The notes under the pieces are model-generated. The model was not told where the DNA came from, ran no database searches, and saw only the letters and a program-made list of their open reading frames with translations. The translations under genes were made by a program, and so were the position numbers. Below are positions 36,322-45,937 of a stretch of 64,000 nucleotides of DNA, piece after piece (position 1 is the first letter of the stretch; every line of letters begins with the position of its first letter). Source of the DNA: Pseudomonas viciae (GTDB taxonomy: Bacteria; Pseudomonadota; Gammaproteobacteria; Pseudomonadales; Pseudomonadaceae); assembly GCF_004786035.1 (NCBI RefSeq), contig NZ_CP035088.1, positions 1,710,001 to 1,774,000 of the forward strand. The letters run 5' to 3'.

Positions 36322-38106
36322 ATGGCAGAAGCAGCCGCTGATAACGTTCCGGCCAAGGCCACTCCGATAGACGGCAAACCGCCGCTGTTCGGTTTGTCCT
36401 TCCTGGAAAACCTCTCCGAGATGACCATGTTGCGTCAGGTTGGCCTGTTGGTCGGCCTGGCTGCCAGCGTGGCGATTGGTTTTGCCGTGGTGCTGTGGTC
36501 CCAGCAGCCGGACTACCGTCCGCTGTACGGCAGCCTGGAGGGCATGGACGCCAAGCAAGTCATGGAAACCCTGGCTTCCGCCGACATTCCTTATACCGTT
36601 GAACCCAATTCCGGGGCGTTGCTGGTCAAGGCCGACGACGTCGCCCGCGCGCGCCTCAAGCTTGCGGCCGCTGGCGTGACGCCCACCGATGGCAACATCG
36701 GTTTTGAGATTCTCGACAAGGACCAGGGCCTGGGTACCAGCCAGTTCATGGAGGCGACCCGTTATCGTCGCGGCCTGGAAGGCGAGTTGGCGCGCACCAT
36801 TTCCAGCTTGAACAACGTCAAGGGCGCTCGCGTGCACCTGGCAATTCCGAAAAGCTCGGTGTTTGTGCGCGATGAGCGCAAACCGAGTGCTTCGGTACTG
36901 GTTGAGCTGTATTCGGGCCGCTCCCTGGAGCCAGGCCAGGTGCTTGCCATCGTCAATCTGGTGGCGACCAGCGTCCCAGAGCTGAGCAAATCACAGATCA
37001 CAGTGGTCGACCAGAAAGGCAACCTGTTGTCTGATCAGGCGGAAAACTCCGAACTGACCATGGCCGGCAAGCAGTTCGATTACAGTCGTCGCATGGAGGG
37101 GATGCTGACCCAGCGGGTGCATAACATCCTGCAACCGATCCTGGGTAACGATCGCTACAAGGCCGAAGTCTCGGCTGATGTGGACTTCAGTGCCGTCGAG
37201 TCGACCTCCGAGCAGTTCAATCCGGATCAACCGGCGTTGCGCAGCGAGCAGTCGGTGAACGAGCAGCGTACCGCCAGTAATGGCCCGCAAGGTGTGCCGG
37301 GTGCCCTGAGCAACCAGCCACCGTCGCCGGCCAGCGCGCCGCAAACCACTGGTGGTGCCACCGCGGCCGCCGGCATGGTGCAGCCAGGCCAGCCGCTGAT
37401 CGATGCCAATGGCCAGCAGATCATGGACCCGGCCACCGGCCAGCCGATGCTGGCGCCGTATCCGGCCGACAAGCGTCAACAATCGACCAAGAACTTCGAG
37501 CTTGACCGTTCCATCAGTCACACCAAGCAACAGCAGGGCCGTTTGAATCGCCTGTCGGTGGCCGTGGTGGTGGACGATCAGGTCAAGGTCAATCCGGCCA
37601 ACGGCGAAACCAGTCGAGCGCCGTGGACCACTGACGAATTGGCGCGCTTCACCCGACTGGTGCAGGACGCCGTGGGTTTCGATGCCAGCCGTGGCGACAG
37701 CGTCAGCGTGATCAACGTGCCGTTCTCCTCGGAGCGCGGTGAAGTGGTCGCCGAAATTCCGTTTTATTCGCAACCCTGGTTCTGGGATGTGGTCAAGCAA
37801 GTATTGGGTGTGCTGTTCATCCTGATACTGGTGTTTGGCGTGCTGCGTCCGGTGCTCAACAACATTACCGGTGGCGGCAAGAACAAGCAGTTGGCGGGCT
37901 TGGGTGATGTAGAGCTGGGAGGCATGGGCGGCCTGGATGGCGAATTGGCCAACGATCGCGTCAGCCTCGGCGGGCCGCAGAGCATTCTGCTGCCAAGCCC
38001 GAGCGAAGGCTATGACGCTCAGTTGAACGCCATCAAGAGTCTGGTGGCAGAAGACCCGGGTCGTGTGGCCCAGGTCGTGAAAGAGTGGATTAACGCAGAT
38101 GAGTGA
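36322..38106 (+). CDS. fliF: Flagellar MS-ring protein FliF
   Basis: The 594-residue protein has two membrane helices (about 39-59 and 480-500) enclosing a large periplasmic part with ring-building motifs (YRPLYGSLEGMDAKQVMETL; RRGLEGELARTISSLNNVKG). A Gly/Pro/Gln-rich insert lies at about 320-375. The cytoplasmic tail (NAIKSLVAEDPGRVAQVVKE) binds FliG. Its last eight bases overlap the start of fliG, which indicates translational coupling. Confidence 0.98.
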   Translation: MAEAAADNVPAKATPIDGKPPLFGLSFLENLSEMTMLRQVGLLVGLAASVAIGFAVVLWSQQPDYRPLYGSLEGMDAKQVMETLASADIPYTVEPNSGALLVKADDVARARLKLAAAGVTPTDGNIGFEILDKDQGLGTSQFMEATRYRRGLEGELARTISSLNNVKGARVHLAIPKSSVFVRDERKPSASVLVELYSGRSLEPGQVLAIVNLVATSVPELSKSQITVVDQKGNLLSDQAENSELTMAGKQFDYSRRMEGMLTQRVHNILQPILGNDRYKAEVSADVDFSAVESTSEQFNPDQPALRSEQSVNEQRTASNGPQGVPGALSNQPPSPASAPQTTGGATAAAGMVQPGQPLIDANGQQIMDPATGQPMLAPYPADKRQQSTKNFELDRSISHTKQQQGRLNRLSVAVVVDDQVKVNPANGETSRAPWTTDELARFTRLVQDAVGFDASRGDSVSVINVPFSSERGEVVAEIPFYSQPWFWDVVKQVLGVLFILILVFGVLRPVLNNITGGGKNKQLAGLGDVELGGMGGLDGELANDRVSLGGPQSILLPSPSEGYDAQLNAIKSLVAEDPGRVAQVVKEWINADE

Positions 38107-39118
38107 TAATCGAGCCGCTGTTGCCAAATTGTCCCGGGTCGACAAAGCCGCGATTTTGTTGCTGTCCCTGGGTTCGACCGATGCCGCCCAAGTGCTGCGC
38201 CACATGGGGCCCAAGGAGGTCCAGCGGGTGGGCGTGGCCATGGCGCAGATGGGCAACGTGCACCGTGAGCAGGTCGAACAGGTCATGAGCGAGTTCGTCG
38301 ACATCGTCGGCGATCAGACCAGCCTGGGCGTCGGTTCCGATGACTACGTGCGCAAGATGCTTACCCAGGCCCTGGGCGAGGACAAGGCCAACGGCCTCAT
38401 CGACCGTATCCTGCTGGGTGGCAATACCAGCGGCCTGGACAGCCTCAAGTGGATGGAGCCGCGTGCCGTTGCCGACGTGATCCGTTACGAGCACCCGCAG
38501 ATCCAGGCGATCGTGGTGGCTTATCTCGATCCGGACCAGGCCGGTGAAGTGTTGGGCAACTTCGACCATAAAGTGCGCCTGGACATCATTTTGCGGGTGT
38601 CGTCGCTCAACACCGTGCAGCCAGCGGCCCTGAAAGAATTGAACCAGATCCTCGAGAAGCAGTTCTCGGGCAATTCCAACGCCTCGCGCACCACCCTGGG
38701 TGGTATCAAGCGTGCGGCGGACATCATGAACTTCCTCGACAGTTCGATCGAAGGTCAGTTGATGGATTCGATCCGCGAAGTCGACGAAGACTTGTCCGGT
38801 CAGATCGAAGACCTCATGTTCGTGTTCAACAACCTGTCCGATGTCGACGACCGCGGTATTCAGGCACTGTTGCGCGAAGTGTCCTCCGATGTGTTGGTGC
38901 TGGCCCTCAAGGGGTCGGACGAAGGCGTCAAGGAGAAGATCTTCAAGAACATGTCCAAACGAGCGGCCGAACTGTTGCGCGACGACCTCGAGGCCAAAGG
39001 CCCGGTGCGCGTCAGCGATGTGGAAACCGCACAGAAGGAAATCCTCACCATCGCCCGCCGTATGGCCGAAGCCGGAGAGATCGTTCTCGGTGGCAAGGGC
39101 GGCGAAGAGATGATCTAA
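38099..39118 (+). CDS. fliG: Flagellar motor switch protein FliG
   Basis: The 339-residue switch protein has all three FliG domains: the N-terminal FliF-binding part (KLSRVDKAAILLLSLGSTDA), the middle domain with the EHPQ motif (residues near 125, YEHPQIQAIVVAYL) and the C-terminal torque domain carrying charged residues (SSDVLVLALKGSDEGVKEKI; KRAAELLRDDLEAKGPVRVS). It transmits stator torque to the rotor. Overlap with fliF couples their expression. Confidence 0.98.
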   Translation: MSDNRAAVAKLSRVDKAAILLLSLGSTDAAQVLRHMGPKEVQRVGVAMAQMGNVHREQVEQVMSEFVDIVGDQTSLGVGSDDYVRKMLTQALGEDKANGLIDRILLGGNTSGLDSLKWMEPRAVADVIRYEHPQIQAIVVAYLDPDQAGEVLGNFDHKVRLDIILRVSSLNTVQPAALKELNQILEKQFSGNSNASRTTLGGIKRAADIMNFLDSSIEGQLMDSIREVDEDLSGQIEDLMFVFNNLSDVDDRGIQALLREVSSDVLVLALKGSDEGVKEKIFKNMSKRAAELLRDDLEAKGPVRVSDVETAQKEILTIARRMAEAGEIVLGGKGGEEMI

Positions 39119-39125
39119 GGTCGTT

Positions 39126-39959
39126 ATGTCTGCCAAGAGTGATGATTCACCCAGCGACCTGATCCGCGCCCGGGACGTCGGTGGTTTCGACGTCTGGTCG
39201 CTGCCCAGCTTCGACCCCCACGTGCCCGAGCCTGAGCCGGAGCCTGTGGAGGAGTTGCAGGAAGAAATTGAGGAAGTGCCACTGGAAGAGGTCCAGCCAC
39301 TGACCCTCGAAGAAGTCGAAAGCATTCGCCAGGAGGCTTATAACGAAGGCTTCGCGGTCGGCGAGAAGGAAGGTTTCCACAGCACCACCCTCAAGGTTCG
39401 TCAGGAAGCCGATGTGGCGCTGACGGCCAAGCTGCGGGCGTTGGAATCGCTGATGCTCAACCTGTTCAATCCCATCGCCGAGCAGGACACCCAGATCGAG
39501 AAATCACTGGTGGACCTGGTGCAACACATCACCAAACAGGTGATCCAGCGCGAACTGGCGATTGATTCGAACCAGATCGAACACGTCATGCGTGAAGCCC
39601 TCAAGCTATTGCCGCTGGGCGTGGGCAATGTGCGGCTGTACATCAACCCCCAGGATTTCGAGCTGGTCAAAGCCTTGCGCGAGCGTCATGAAGAAACCTG
39701 GCGCATCGTGGAAGATGCTTCGTTGCTGCCCGGTGGTTGCCGTGTGGAAACCGAGCACAGCCGTATCGATGCAACGGTTGAAACCCGCATCAGCCAGGTC
39801 ATGGCCAAACTGTTCGATCAACTGCACGAACAGGCCCTGCACCCGGCGGCCAGTGATTTGAGCCTGGAGTTACCGGACGAGCCCAAGGTCGCCACCAGTA
39901 TCGATCTGGATGGCGCCCAATCAATTGTTTCTGAGCCGGACGGCCACGATGCGCCTTGA
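39126..39959 (+). CDS. fliH: Flagellar assembly protein FliH
   Basis: The 277-residue regulator of the export ATPase has an acidic, Pro/Glu-rich N-terminus (about 25-65), the [15 protein letters not shown] glycine-repeat start of the coiled coil, and the C-terminal FliH domain with [20 protein letters not shown]. It binds FliI and docks it to the export gate. Its end overlaps the fliI start by 11 bases. Confidence 0.95.
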   Translation: MSAKSDDSPSDLIRARDVGGFDVWSLPSFDPHVPEPEPEPVEELQEEIEEVPLEEVQPLTLEEVESIRQEAYNEGFAVGEKEGFHSTTLKVRQEADVALTAKLRALESLMLNLFNPIAEQDTQIEKSLVDLVQHITKQVIQRELAIDSNQIEHVMREALKLLPLGVGNVRLYINPQDFELVKALRERHEETWRIVEDASLLPGGCRVETEHSRIDATVETRISQVMAKLFDQLHEQALHPAASDLSLELPDEPKVATSIDLDGAQSIVSEPDGHDAP

Positions 39960-41307
39960 GCGAACCAGCTTCGGCAAGCGCCTGGGCAGCTACGCCGAGG
40001 CCACCGAACTGGCCGGCCAGCCGATCCTGGAAGGGCGCCTGCTGCGCATGGTCGGCCTGACGCTGGAAGCTGAAGGCTTGCGTGCCGCCATGGGCAGTCG
40101 CTGCATGGTGATCAACGACGACAGCTATCACCCGGTGCAAGTCGAAGCCGAAGTCATGGGTTTTTCCGGCAGCAAGGTCTTTCTGATGCCGGTGGGCAGT
40201 GTGGCCGGCATCGCCCCTGGTGCGCGCGTGGTGCCCCTGGCCGACACCGGCCGACTGCCCATGGGCATGGGCATGCTTGGGCGCGTGCTGGACGGGGCCG
40301 GACGTGCCTTGGACGGCAAGGGCGGGATGAAGGCTGAAGACTGGGTGCCGATGGACGGCCCGACGATCAACCCCCTCAAGCGCGACCCCATCAGCGTGCC
40401 GCTGGACGTGGGCATCCGTTGCATCAACGGTTTATTGACGGTTGGGCGCGGCCAACGTCTTGGCCTGTTCGCCGGTACCGGGGTGGGCAAGAGTGTGCTG
40501 CTGGGCATGATGACCCGATTCACTGAAGCCGACATCATCGTGGTGGGGCTGATCGGCGAGCGGGGCCGCGAGGTGAAGGAGTTCATCGAGCACATCCTGG
40601 GCGAAGAAGGGCTCAAGCGTTCGGTCGTAGTGGCCTCGCCAGCGGACGATGCTCCACTGATGCGGCTGCGGGCCGCCATGTACTGCACACGCATCGCCGA
40701 GTATTTTCGCGACAAGGGCAAGAACGTCCTGTTGCTGATGGATTCGCTCACTCGTTTCGCCCAGGCCCAACGGGAAATCGCCCTGGCCATTGGCGAGCCT
40801 CCGGCGACCAAGGGTTATCCGCCGTCGGTGTTTGCCAAGCTGCCGAAACTGGTGGAGCGCGCCGGTAACGCGGAAAAGGGCGGCGGCTCAATCACGGCGT
40901 TCTATACCGTGCTGTCGGAAGGCGACGACCAACAAGACCCCATTGCCGACTCCGCACGGGGCGTGCTCGACGGGCACATTGTGCTGTCCAGGCGCCTGGC
41001 CGAAGAAGGGCATTACCCGGCCATCGACATCGAGGCGTCCATCAGCCGGGTCATGCCGTCGGTCATCAGTGCCGAACACATGAAGCGTGCCCAACAGTTC
41101 AAGCAATACTGGTCGCGCTATCAGCAAAGCCGCGACCTGATCAGCGTCGGCGCTTACGTGCCCGGCGGCGACCGTGAGACCGACACCGCCATCAATCTTT
41201 ATCCGGCCATGGCCGTTTACCTGCGCCAGGGCTTGAACGACAACATCGGCATGGGCGCCAGTGAAGCGCACCTGCAAAGCATTTTTACCCCGGTCGCAGG
41301 CACGTAA
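39949..41307 (+). CDS. fliI: Flagellum-specific export ATPase FliI
   Basis: The 452-residue F1-beta-like ATPase has Walker A GTGVGKS (176-182), Walker [13 protein letters not shown] and the FliI/T3SS signature [20 protein letters not shown]. It energises unfolding and export of flagellar substrates. I chose ATG 39949 ([13 protein letters not shown]), which gives the usual length; the frame upstream to 39910 lies inside fliH. Confidence 0.98.
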   Translation: MRLERTSFGKRLGSYAEATELAGQPILEGRLLRMVGLTLEAEGLRAAMGSRCMVINDDSYHPVQVEAEVMGFSGSKVFLMPVGSVAGIAPGARVVPLADTGRLPMGMGMLGRVLDGAGRALDGKGGMKAEDWVPMDGPTINPLKRDPISVPLDVGIRCINGLLTVGRGQRLGLFAGTGVGKSVLLGMMTRFTEADIIVVGLIGERGREVKEFIEHILGEEGLKRSVVVASPADDAPLMRLRAAMYCTRIAEYFRDKGKNVLLLMDSLTRFAQAQREIALAIGEPPATKGYPPSVFAKLPKLVERAGNAEKGGGSITAFYTVLSEGDDQQDPIADSARGVLDGHIVLSRRLAEEGHYPAIDIEASISRVMPSVISAEHMKRAQQFKQYWSRYQQSRDLISVGAYVPGGDRETDTAINLYPAMAVYLRQGLNDNIGMGASEAHLQSIFTPVAGT

Positions 41308-41313
41308 CCGGCC

Positions 41314-41763
41314 ATGGCCACGAGTCGTGCGGCGCGCCTGGCGCCGGTGGTGGACATGGCGGAAAAGGCCGAGAAAACCGCGGTCCAGCGGCTGGCCTAT
41401 TTTCAGGGCCAAGTGGCCGTCGCCGAAAGCAAGCTGGCGGACCTCGAGAATTTTCGCCTCGAATATCAGGAACAGTGGATCGCTCGCGGCAGCCACGGGG
41501 TTTCCGGGCAATGGCTGCTGGGTTACCAAGGGTTTCTTGCGCAATTGGGCACCGCTATCGACCAGCAGCGCCAGAGCCTCGTCTGGCACCAGAACAACCT
41601 GGAAAAGGCCCGCCAGAGTTGGCAAGAGGCCTTCGCCCGGGTCGAAGGGCTGCGCAAATTGGTGCAGCGCTATATCGATGAAGCGCGGCGTTTGGAAGAC
41701 AAGCGCGAACAGAAGTTGTTGGATGAGTTGTCCCAGCGCCTGCCGCGTCAGGATTCGTATTGA
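41314..41763 (+). CDS. fliJ: Flagellar export chaperone FliJ
   Basis: The 149-residue antiparallel coiled-coil protein begins MATSRAARLAPVVDMAEKAE and includes HQNNLEKARQSWQEAFARVE. FliJ acts as the stalk of the FliI ATPase ring and as an escort for export chaperones. It follows fliI by six bases and is the last gene of the export segment before the hsb genes. Confidence 0.94.
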   Translation: MATSRAARLAPVVDMAEKAEKTAVQRLAYFQGQVAVAESKLADLENFRLEYQEQWIARGSHGVSGQWLLGYQGFLAQLGTAIDQQRQSLVWHQNNLEKARQSWQEAFARVEGLRKLVQRYIDEARRLEDKREQKLLDELSQRLPRQDSY

Positions 41764-41867
41764 TGATGGCGCCGGGATATTGTCTGGTAAGCGACCAAAA
41801 ACCTTGCTCAGACCTCTACCAGATGCTAAACCTTGTATACGTTCGTCCATGACAAGGAAGCCGATTT

Positions 41868-42173
41868 ATGACAGTCAGTACCGCTATATCCCCCGATGGG
41901 CAGAAGCTGACAATTTCGATCAAGGGGCGTTTCGATTTCGGGCGGCATCAGGAATTTCGTGAGTCCTACGAAAAGCTCGACAGGAAGCCTGAATCCATTG
42001 TGGTGGATTTGAAAGAGGCCACCTATCTGGACAGCTCCGCGCTGGGCATGCTCTTGCTGTTGCGCGACCATGCCGGCGGCGACAGTTCCGATATCCGTGT
42101 TGTCAACAGCAGCATTGACGTCAAGAAAATCCTCGCGATTTCCAACTTCGACAAGCTGTTCGACATCAGTTGA
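41868..42173 (+). CDS. hsbA: Anti-sigma factor antagonist HsbA (STAS domain)
   Basis: The 101-residue single STAS domain protein has the phosphorylatable serine in YLDSSALGMLLL (Ser56). In P. aeruginosa HsbA is phosphorylated and dephosphorylated by HsbR and binds either the anti-sigma factor FlgM or the diguanylate cyclase HsbD, switching between swimming and biofilm growth. An AAGGA ribosome site supports ATG 41868. The same hsbA-hsbR-hptB order follows here. Confidence 0.92.
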   Translation: MTVSTAISPDGQKLTISIKGRFDFGRHQEFRESYEKLDRKPESIVVDLKEATYLDSSALGMLLLLRDHAGGDSSDIRVVNSSIDVKKILAISNFDKLFDIS

Positions 42174-42178
42174 TCATC

Positions 42179-43882
42179 ATGCAATCGTCGGAGTCGCTAA
42201 CCGTTCTTATTGCCGAGGACAGCGCCGCCGATCGCCTCCTGTTGTCAACTATTGTTCGTCGCCAGGGTCATCAGGTCCTGACTGCCGCTGACGGTGCCGA
42301 AGCGGTTGAGGTTTATCGCCAGCAGCGTCCGCAACTGGTGCTGATGGACGCCATGATGCCGGTGATGGATGGTTTCGAAGCCGCGCAGCAGATCAAGCAA
42401 TTGGCCGGTGAGCAACTGGTCCCTATCATTTTCCTGACCTCCCTGACCGAAAGCGAAGGCTTGGCCCGTTGTCTGGAGGCTGGCGGTGACGATTTCCTGG
42501 CCAAACCTTATAACCAGGTGATCCTGGCTGCCAAGATCAAGGCCATGGACCGCTTGCGTCGGTTGCAGGCCACCGTGCTGGAGCAGCGTGACCAGATCGC
42601 CCGACACCATAACTACCTGCTCAACGAACAGCGCGTCGCCAAGGCCGTGTTCGACAAAATCGCCCATTCCGGCTGCCTGAATGCACCGAACATCCGTTAC
42701 CTGCAATCGCCCTATGCCTTGTTCAACGGTGATCTGCTGCTGGCCGCATTCAACCCGGCCGGCGACATGCACATCCTGCTGGGAGATTTCACCGGGCACG
42801 GTCTGCCGGCGGCGGTTGGCGCGATGCCGCTGGCGGAAGTGTTCTATGGGATGACCGCCAAAGGCTACGGCCTGGCGCAGATCCTGCGGGAGATGAATGC
42901 CAAGCTCAAGCGCATCCTGCCGGTGGATATGTTCTGTTGCGCGACGCTGTTGTGCCTGAGTTTCGAGCGTTGCACGGTGGAAATCTGGAACGGCGGCATG
43001 CCCGATGGCTATCTGCATGACAGCCTCAGTGGCGCACGCACGCCACTGCCGGCACGACACTTGCCGTTGGGTGTGCTCACGCCTCAGTTATTCGATGATC
43101 GTACTGAAGTGCACCCGATGACACTGGGGGACCGGGTATTCCTGTTGTCCGACGGTGTCATCGAGACCAGTGACGTAAACGACCAGCCGTTTGGCGTTGA
43201 AGGATTGCAGCAGGTGTTCGCGGCCAACCGTGAACCTGACCGTCTGTTCGAAGATATTCAACAGGCGCTACGAGACTTTCGTGGTGAGTCCCGGGATGAC
43301 TTCAGCATGGTGGAAGTGTGTCTGGTCGCGCCAGGGCAACTCAATCCGCCGCCGCCGGTCTATTCCGATAGTGGGCAGTCCAGTCCGCTGGACTGGTCGG
43401 TGAGCTTCGAGTTTCGAGCGCAGACGCTCAGGCGATTCAATCCCATGCCGTACTTGTTGCAGTTGCTGCTTGAGGTTCATGGGCTCAGGGCACAGAGTGG
43501 TGCCCTGTACAGCGTCATGTCGGAGCTTTACTCCAATGCCCTGGATCATGGCGTGCTGGGGCTCGACTCGAGCCTCAAGCGTGATGCGGCGGGTTTTGCC
43601 CGGTACTATAGGGAGCGCAATACGCGCCTGGAGGAACTGAGTGATGGTCACGTGCGGGTGCACTTGCACGTCACGCCCCATGGCGACGGTGGCCGCCTGG
43701 TCATCGAAGTCGAAGACAGCGGCGAGGGTTTCGATGTTGCCCGGGTGCTGGCGTGGCCGCTGGACAGTGATCGGTTGTCCGGACGCGGCGTGAGTCTGGT
43801 GCGCCAGTTGGGCCATCAGGCCTGCTGGTCCGACGATGGTCGTAGTGCGCGCGTGGAGTTTTTCTGGGAGGCTCCGGCATAA
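42179..43882 (+). CDS. hsbR: Response regulator / PP2C phosphatase HsbR
   Basis: The 567-residue protein has a receiver domain (about 8-125; acceptor Asp57 in LVLMDAMMPVMDG), a SpoIIE-type PP2C phosphatase (about 170-385; NGDLLLAAFNPAGDMHILLG, DFTGHGLPAAVGAMPL, LLSDGVIE) and a C-terminal GHKL kinase domain (about 420-565; MSELYSNALDHGVLG, VEDSGEGFD). It both dephosphorylates and phosphorylates HsbA under control of HptB. ATG 42179 was chosen; TTG 42170 overlapping the hsbA stop is an alternative. Confidence 0.92.
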   Translation: MQSSESLTVLIAEDSAADRLLLSTIVRRQGHQVLTAADGAEAVEVYRQQRPQLVLMDAMMPVMDGFEAAQQIKQLAGEQLVPIIFLTSLTESEGLARCLEAGGDDFLAKPYNQVILAAKIKAMDRLRRLQATVLEQRDQIARHHNYLLNEQRVAKAVFDKIAHSGCLNAPNIRYLQSPYALFNGDLLLAAFNPAGDMHILLGDFTGHGLPAAVGAMPLAEVFYGMTAKGYGLAQILREMNAKLKRILPVDMFCCATLLCLSFERCTVEIWNGGMPDGYLHDSLSGARTPLPARHLPLGVLTPQLFDDRTEVHPMTLGDRVFLLSDGVIETSDVNDQPFGVEGLQQVFAANREPDRLFEDIQQALRDFRGESRDDFSMVEVCLVAPGQLNPPPPVYSDSGQSSPLDWSVSFEFRAQTLRRFNPMPYLLQLLLEVHGLRAQSGALYSVMSELYSNALDHGVLGLDSSLKRDAAGFARYYRERNTRLEELSDGHVRVHLHVTPHGDGGRLVIEVEDSGEGFDVARVLAWPLDSDRLSGRGVSLVRQLGHQACWSDDGRSARVEFFWEAPA

Positions 43883-43913
43883 TCGGCGCCATTCTTGATC
43901 AGGGAGCGAACAA

Positions 43914-44258
43914 GTGAGTGAGATTCATCTGGACCGCGACGTGCTCAGCACGTTGAAGGAAGTCATGGAGGACGGGTATCTGGAGCTACTGGATACTTTT
44001 CTCAACGATTCCGAAGCACGCCTGCGCGTGCTGCATGAAGCTCGGGACGCTGAAAAGCTGAGCGCCACGGCCCACAGCTTCAAGGGCAGCAGCAGTAATA
44101 TGGGCGCCATCCGCTTGGCCGAGCTATGCGCAGAGTTGGAACTGCGGGCCAAGCAGCCATCATTGGGCGGTATCGAGAAACTGGTCAGTGAAATCGAGAG
44201 TGAGTTTGCCCATGTTCGCAATCTTTGCAGGGAAGAGCGCGAAGGCTTCCACTGCTGA
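43914..44258 (+). CDS. hptB: Histidine phosphotransfer protein HptB
   Basis: The 114-residue Hpt domain has the phosphorylatable histidine in SATAHSFKGSSSNMG (His54). In P. aeruginosa HptB receives phosphate from PA1611, SagS, ErcS and RetS and passes it to HsbR. The start is GTG 43914, behind AGGGAGC. Placement between fliJ and fliK ties the switch physically to the flagellar genes. Confidence 0.92.
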   Translation: MSEIHLDRDVLSTLKEVMEDGYLELLDTFLNDSEARLRVLHEARDAEKLSATAHSFKGSSSNMGAIRLAELCAELELRAKQPSLGGIEKLVSEIESEFAHVRNLCREEREGFHC

Positions 44259-44279
44259 GAGCTGATCGCTGTGCCGACG

Positions 44280-44297
44280 TTGGCCCGCCCCTTGCAT
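44280..44297 (+). promoter_or_regulatory. sigma54 promoter of fliK
   Basis: TTGGCCCGCCCCTTGCATTG has GG (44282-44283) and GC (44294-44295) ten bases apart and TTGCA at -12. It lies 50 bases before fliK, in the gap after hptB. Confidence 0.78.
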
Positions 44298-44346
44298 TGT
44301 CATCTCTTGACTGTACCTATGATTCCAGTGCAGCGGAGATCTTTTT

Positions 44347-45717
44347 ATGCCCGTCACGCCCAATACACTGCTTCAGGCCACTGCCCAGGCCAAGCCCCAG
44401 GCCACCGTCAATTCACCGGCAGCGGCCCCGGACTTCGGGAATAAAGCCTCCAACTTCGCGCAGGTCTTCGCCCAACAGGCCCCCGCCAAATCGTCGGCGG
44501 CCCCTGAGCCAGCGGTGAAGCCGGTGCGCGACAAGAATTCCGACAACAGCGTCAAGAAGGACGACGGCAACGAAGCCGCTGCCGCTCCGGAACCGACGGT
44601 TGCCGATAGCGGCAAACCCTTGCCCGCCGACAAACCTGCCGCTGCCGACGACAAGACAGCCAGCGACGACAGCGGCGACGGCGGTGACACAGCTGAAACC
44701 CCGGTAGCTGAGGCGCCTGTCGATCCGACAGTTGATCCTGCGTTGTTGCCTGACATGGTTGCACCGGTCGCTACTCCTGAGCCGGCACCGGTACCGGTGG
44801 TGGCCACGCCCGACAGCCAGGTCGTGGCCGGGGCGGCAGCTCCGGTCGCTTCGCTGACGCCTGCCCCGGCCCCCGTAGTCGATCCAGGTTTCGACCCGCA
44901 GGCCGATCCGCTCGACGCATTGCCGGCGTTGCGCTTGGCGATGGAGCAGAGCGGTCACGTTTCCGCTTCCAGCCAGGCGCAGTCCAAAACAGCCGCGTCG
45001 GCATCACTTGACGGTGAGCCGACTTCGGCCCAGACCTTCGCCGCCGGTATGGCGAGCATGCTCACGGTACAAGCCGATCAGAACAGCACCGACCTCGGCA
45101 GCCAGGGCGGCGATAAAGCGTTCAGCGGCTTGATCAGCGAGGGTCTCAAGGACCTCACCACCGCCTCCAGTGACACCCGTGTGGACGATTTCGCCAATCG
45201 CCTGGCGGCATTGACCCAGGCTGCTACGCCAAAAACCGCCAACGCGGTGCCGGTCAACCAACCTATCGCGATGAATCAGAGCGGTTGGACCGAAGAGGTG
45301 GTCAACCGGGTGATGTACCTGTCCAGCGTCAATCTCAAGGCGGCTGACATCCAGTTGCACCCCGCTGAACTTGGCCGCCTGGACATCCGGGTGAACATGG
45401 TTCCGGACCAGCAGACCCAGGTCACGTTCATGAGCGCCCATGCCGGTGTTCGCGAAGCCCTGGAGGGCCAGATGCATCGCCTGCGGGACAGTTTTGCCCA
45501 GCAGGGCATGGGGCAGGTCGACGTCAACGTGTCTGATCAGTCGCGTGGCTCGCAGAACCCGGATCAGCAGGCGCAGCAGCAGGCCCAGGCCGGTCGTGCT
45601 ACATCGAGTGGTGGGCGTGTGGATTCGGTGGATGAAAACCTGCCGGCCAGCATCGCTGAAGTGGCGACCAGTACCGCCGCCGTCATTGGCACCAGCGCGG
45701 TCGACTTCTACGCCTGA
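44347..45717 (+). CDS. fliK: Flagellar hook-length control protein FliK
   Basis: The 456-residue ruler protein has a long Ala/Pro/Asp-rich low-complexity N-terminal part (about 1-300) and the conserved C-terminal hook-length domain (about 310-410; ADIQLHPAELGRLDIRVNMV, then VTFMSAHAGVREALEGQMHR), followed by a Gln-rich tail. It measures hook length and flips the export specificity of FlhB. A sigma54 promoter lies immediately upstream and a REP doublet directly downstream. Confidence 0.93.
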   Translation: MPVTPNTLLQATAQAKPQATVNSPAAAPDFGNKASNFAQVFAQQAPAKSSAAPEPAVKPVRDKNSDNSVKKDDGNEAAAAPEPTVADSGKPLPADKPAAADDKTASDDSGDGGDTAETPVAEAPVDPTVDPALLPDMVAPVATPEPAPVPVVATPDSQVVAGAAAPVASLTPAPAPVVDPGFDPQADPLDALPALRLAMEQSGHVSASSQAQSKTAASASLDGEPTSAQTFAAGMASMLTVQADQNSTDLGSQGGDKAFSGLISEGLKDLTTASSDTRVDDFANRLAALTQAATPKTANAVPVNQPIAMNQSGWTEEVVNRVMYLSSVNLKAADIQLHPAELGRLDIRVNMVPDQQTQVTFMSAHAGVREALEGQMHRLRDSFAQQGMGQVDVNVSDQSRGSQNPDQQAQQQAQAGRATSSGGRVDSVDENLPASIAEVATSTAAVIGTSAVDFYA

Positions 45718-45736
45718 TCCAATGATGTCCCCTCCT

Positions 45737-45820
45737 GTGGGAGAGGGCTTGCTCGCGAAGACGGTGTGTCAGTCGACAGTATTACTGACACACCGTCTTC
45801 GCGAGCAAGCCCGCTCCCAC
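45737..45820. repeat. REP doublet with 36-base arms
   Basis: The arms at 45737-45772 and 45785-45820 pair at 35 of 36 positions around a 12-base loop. The outer parts are the REP core (GGGCTTGCTCGCGAAGACGG). It lies between fliK and the fliL promoter. Confidence 0.92.
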
Positions 45821-45869
45821 ATTGGTTTATGGCGTTCTAGAGATTGCATCTGACCTCGTCCTTCCTCTT

Positions 45870-45887
45870 CTGGCATAACACTTGCTC
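45870..45887 (+). promoter_or_regulatory. sigma54 promoter of fliL operon
   Basis: CTGGCATAACACTTGCTCC has GG (45872-45873) and GC (45884-45885) ten bases apart and matches TGGCA-N6-TTGCT. It lies about 50 bases before fliL. fliLMNOPQR-flhB is RpoN/FleQ-dependent in P. aeruginosa. Confidence 0.85.
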
Positions 45888-45937
45888 CAGCCTTGCCGTG
45901 CAACAGTGAAAACCCCGATTAGTGACGGATTATTGGC

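Noticed and set aside
2781..45820. Repeated GGGCTTGCTCGCGA units as a possible CRISPR array
   Set aside because: The copies are scattered inverted pairs between genes, not regularly spaced direct repeats, and there are no cas genes.
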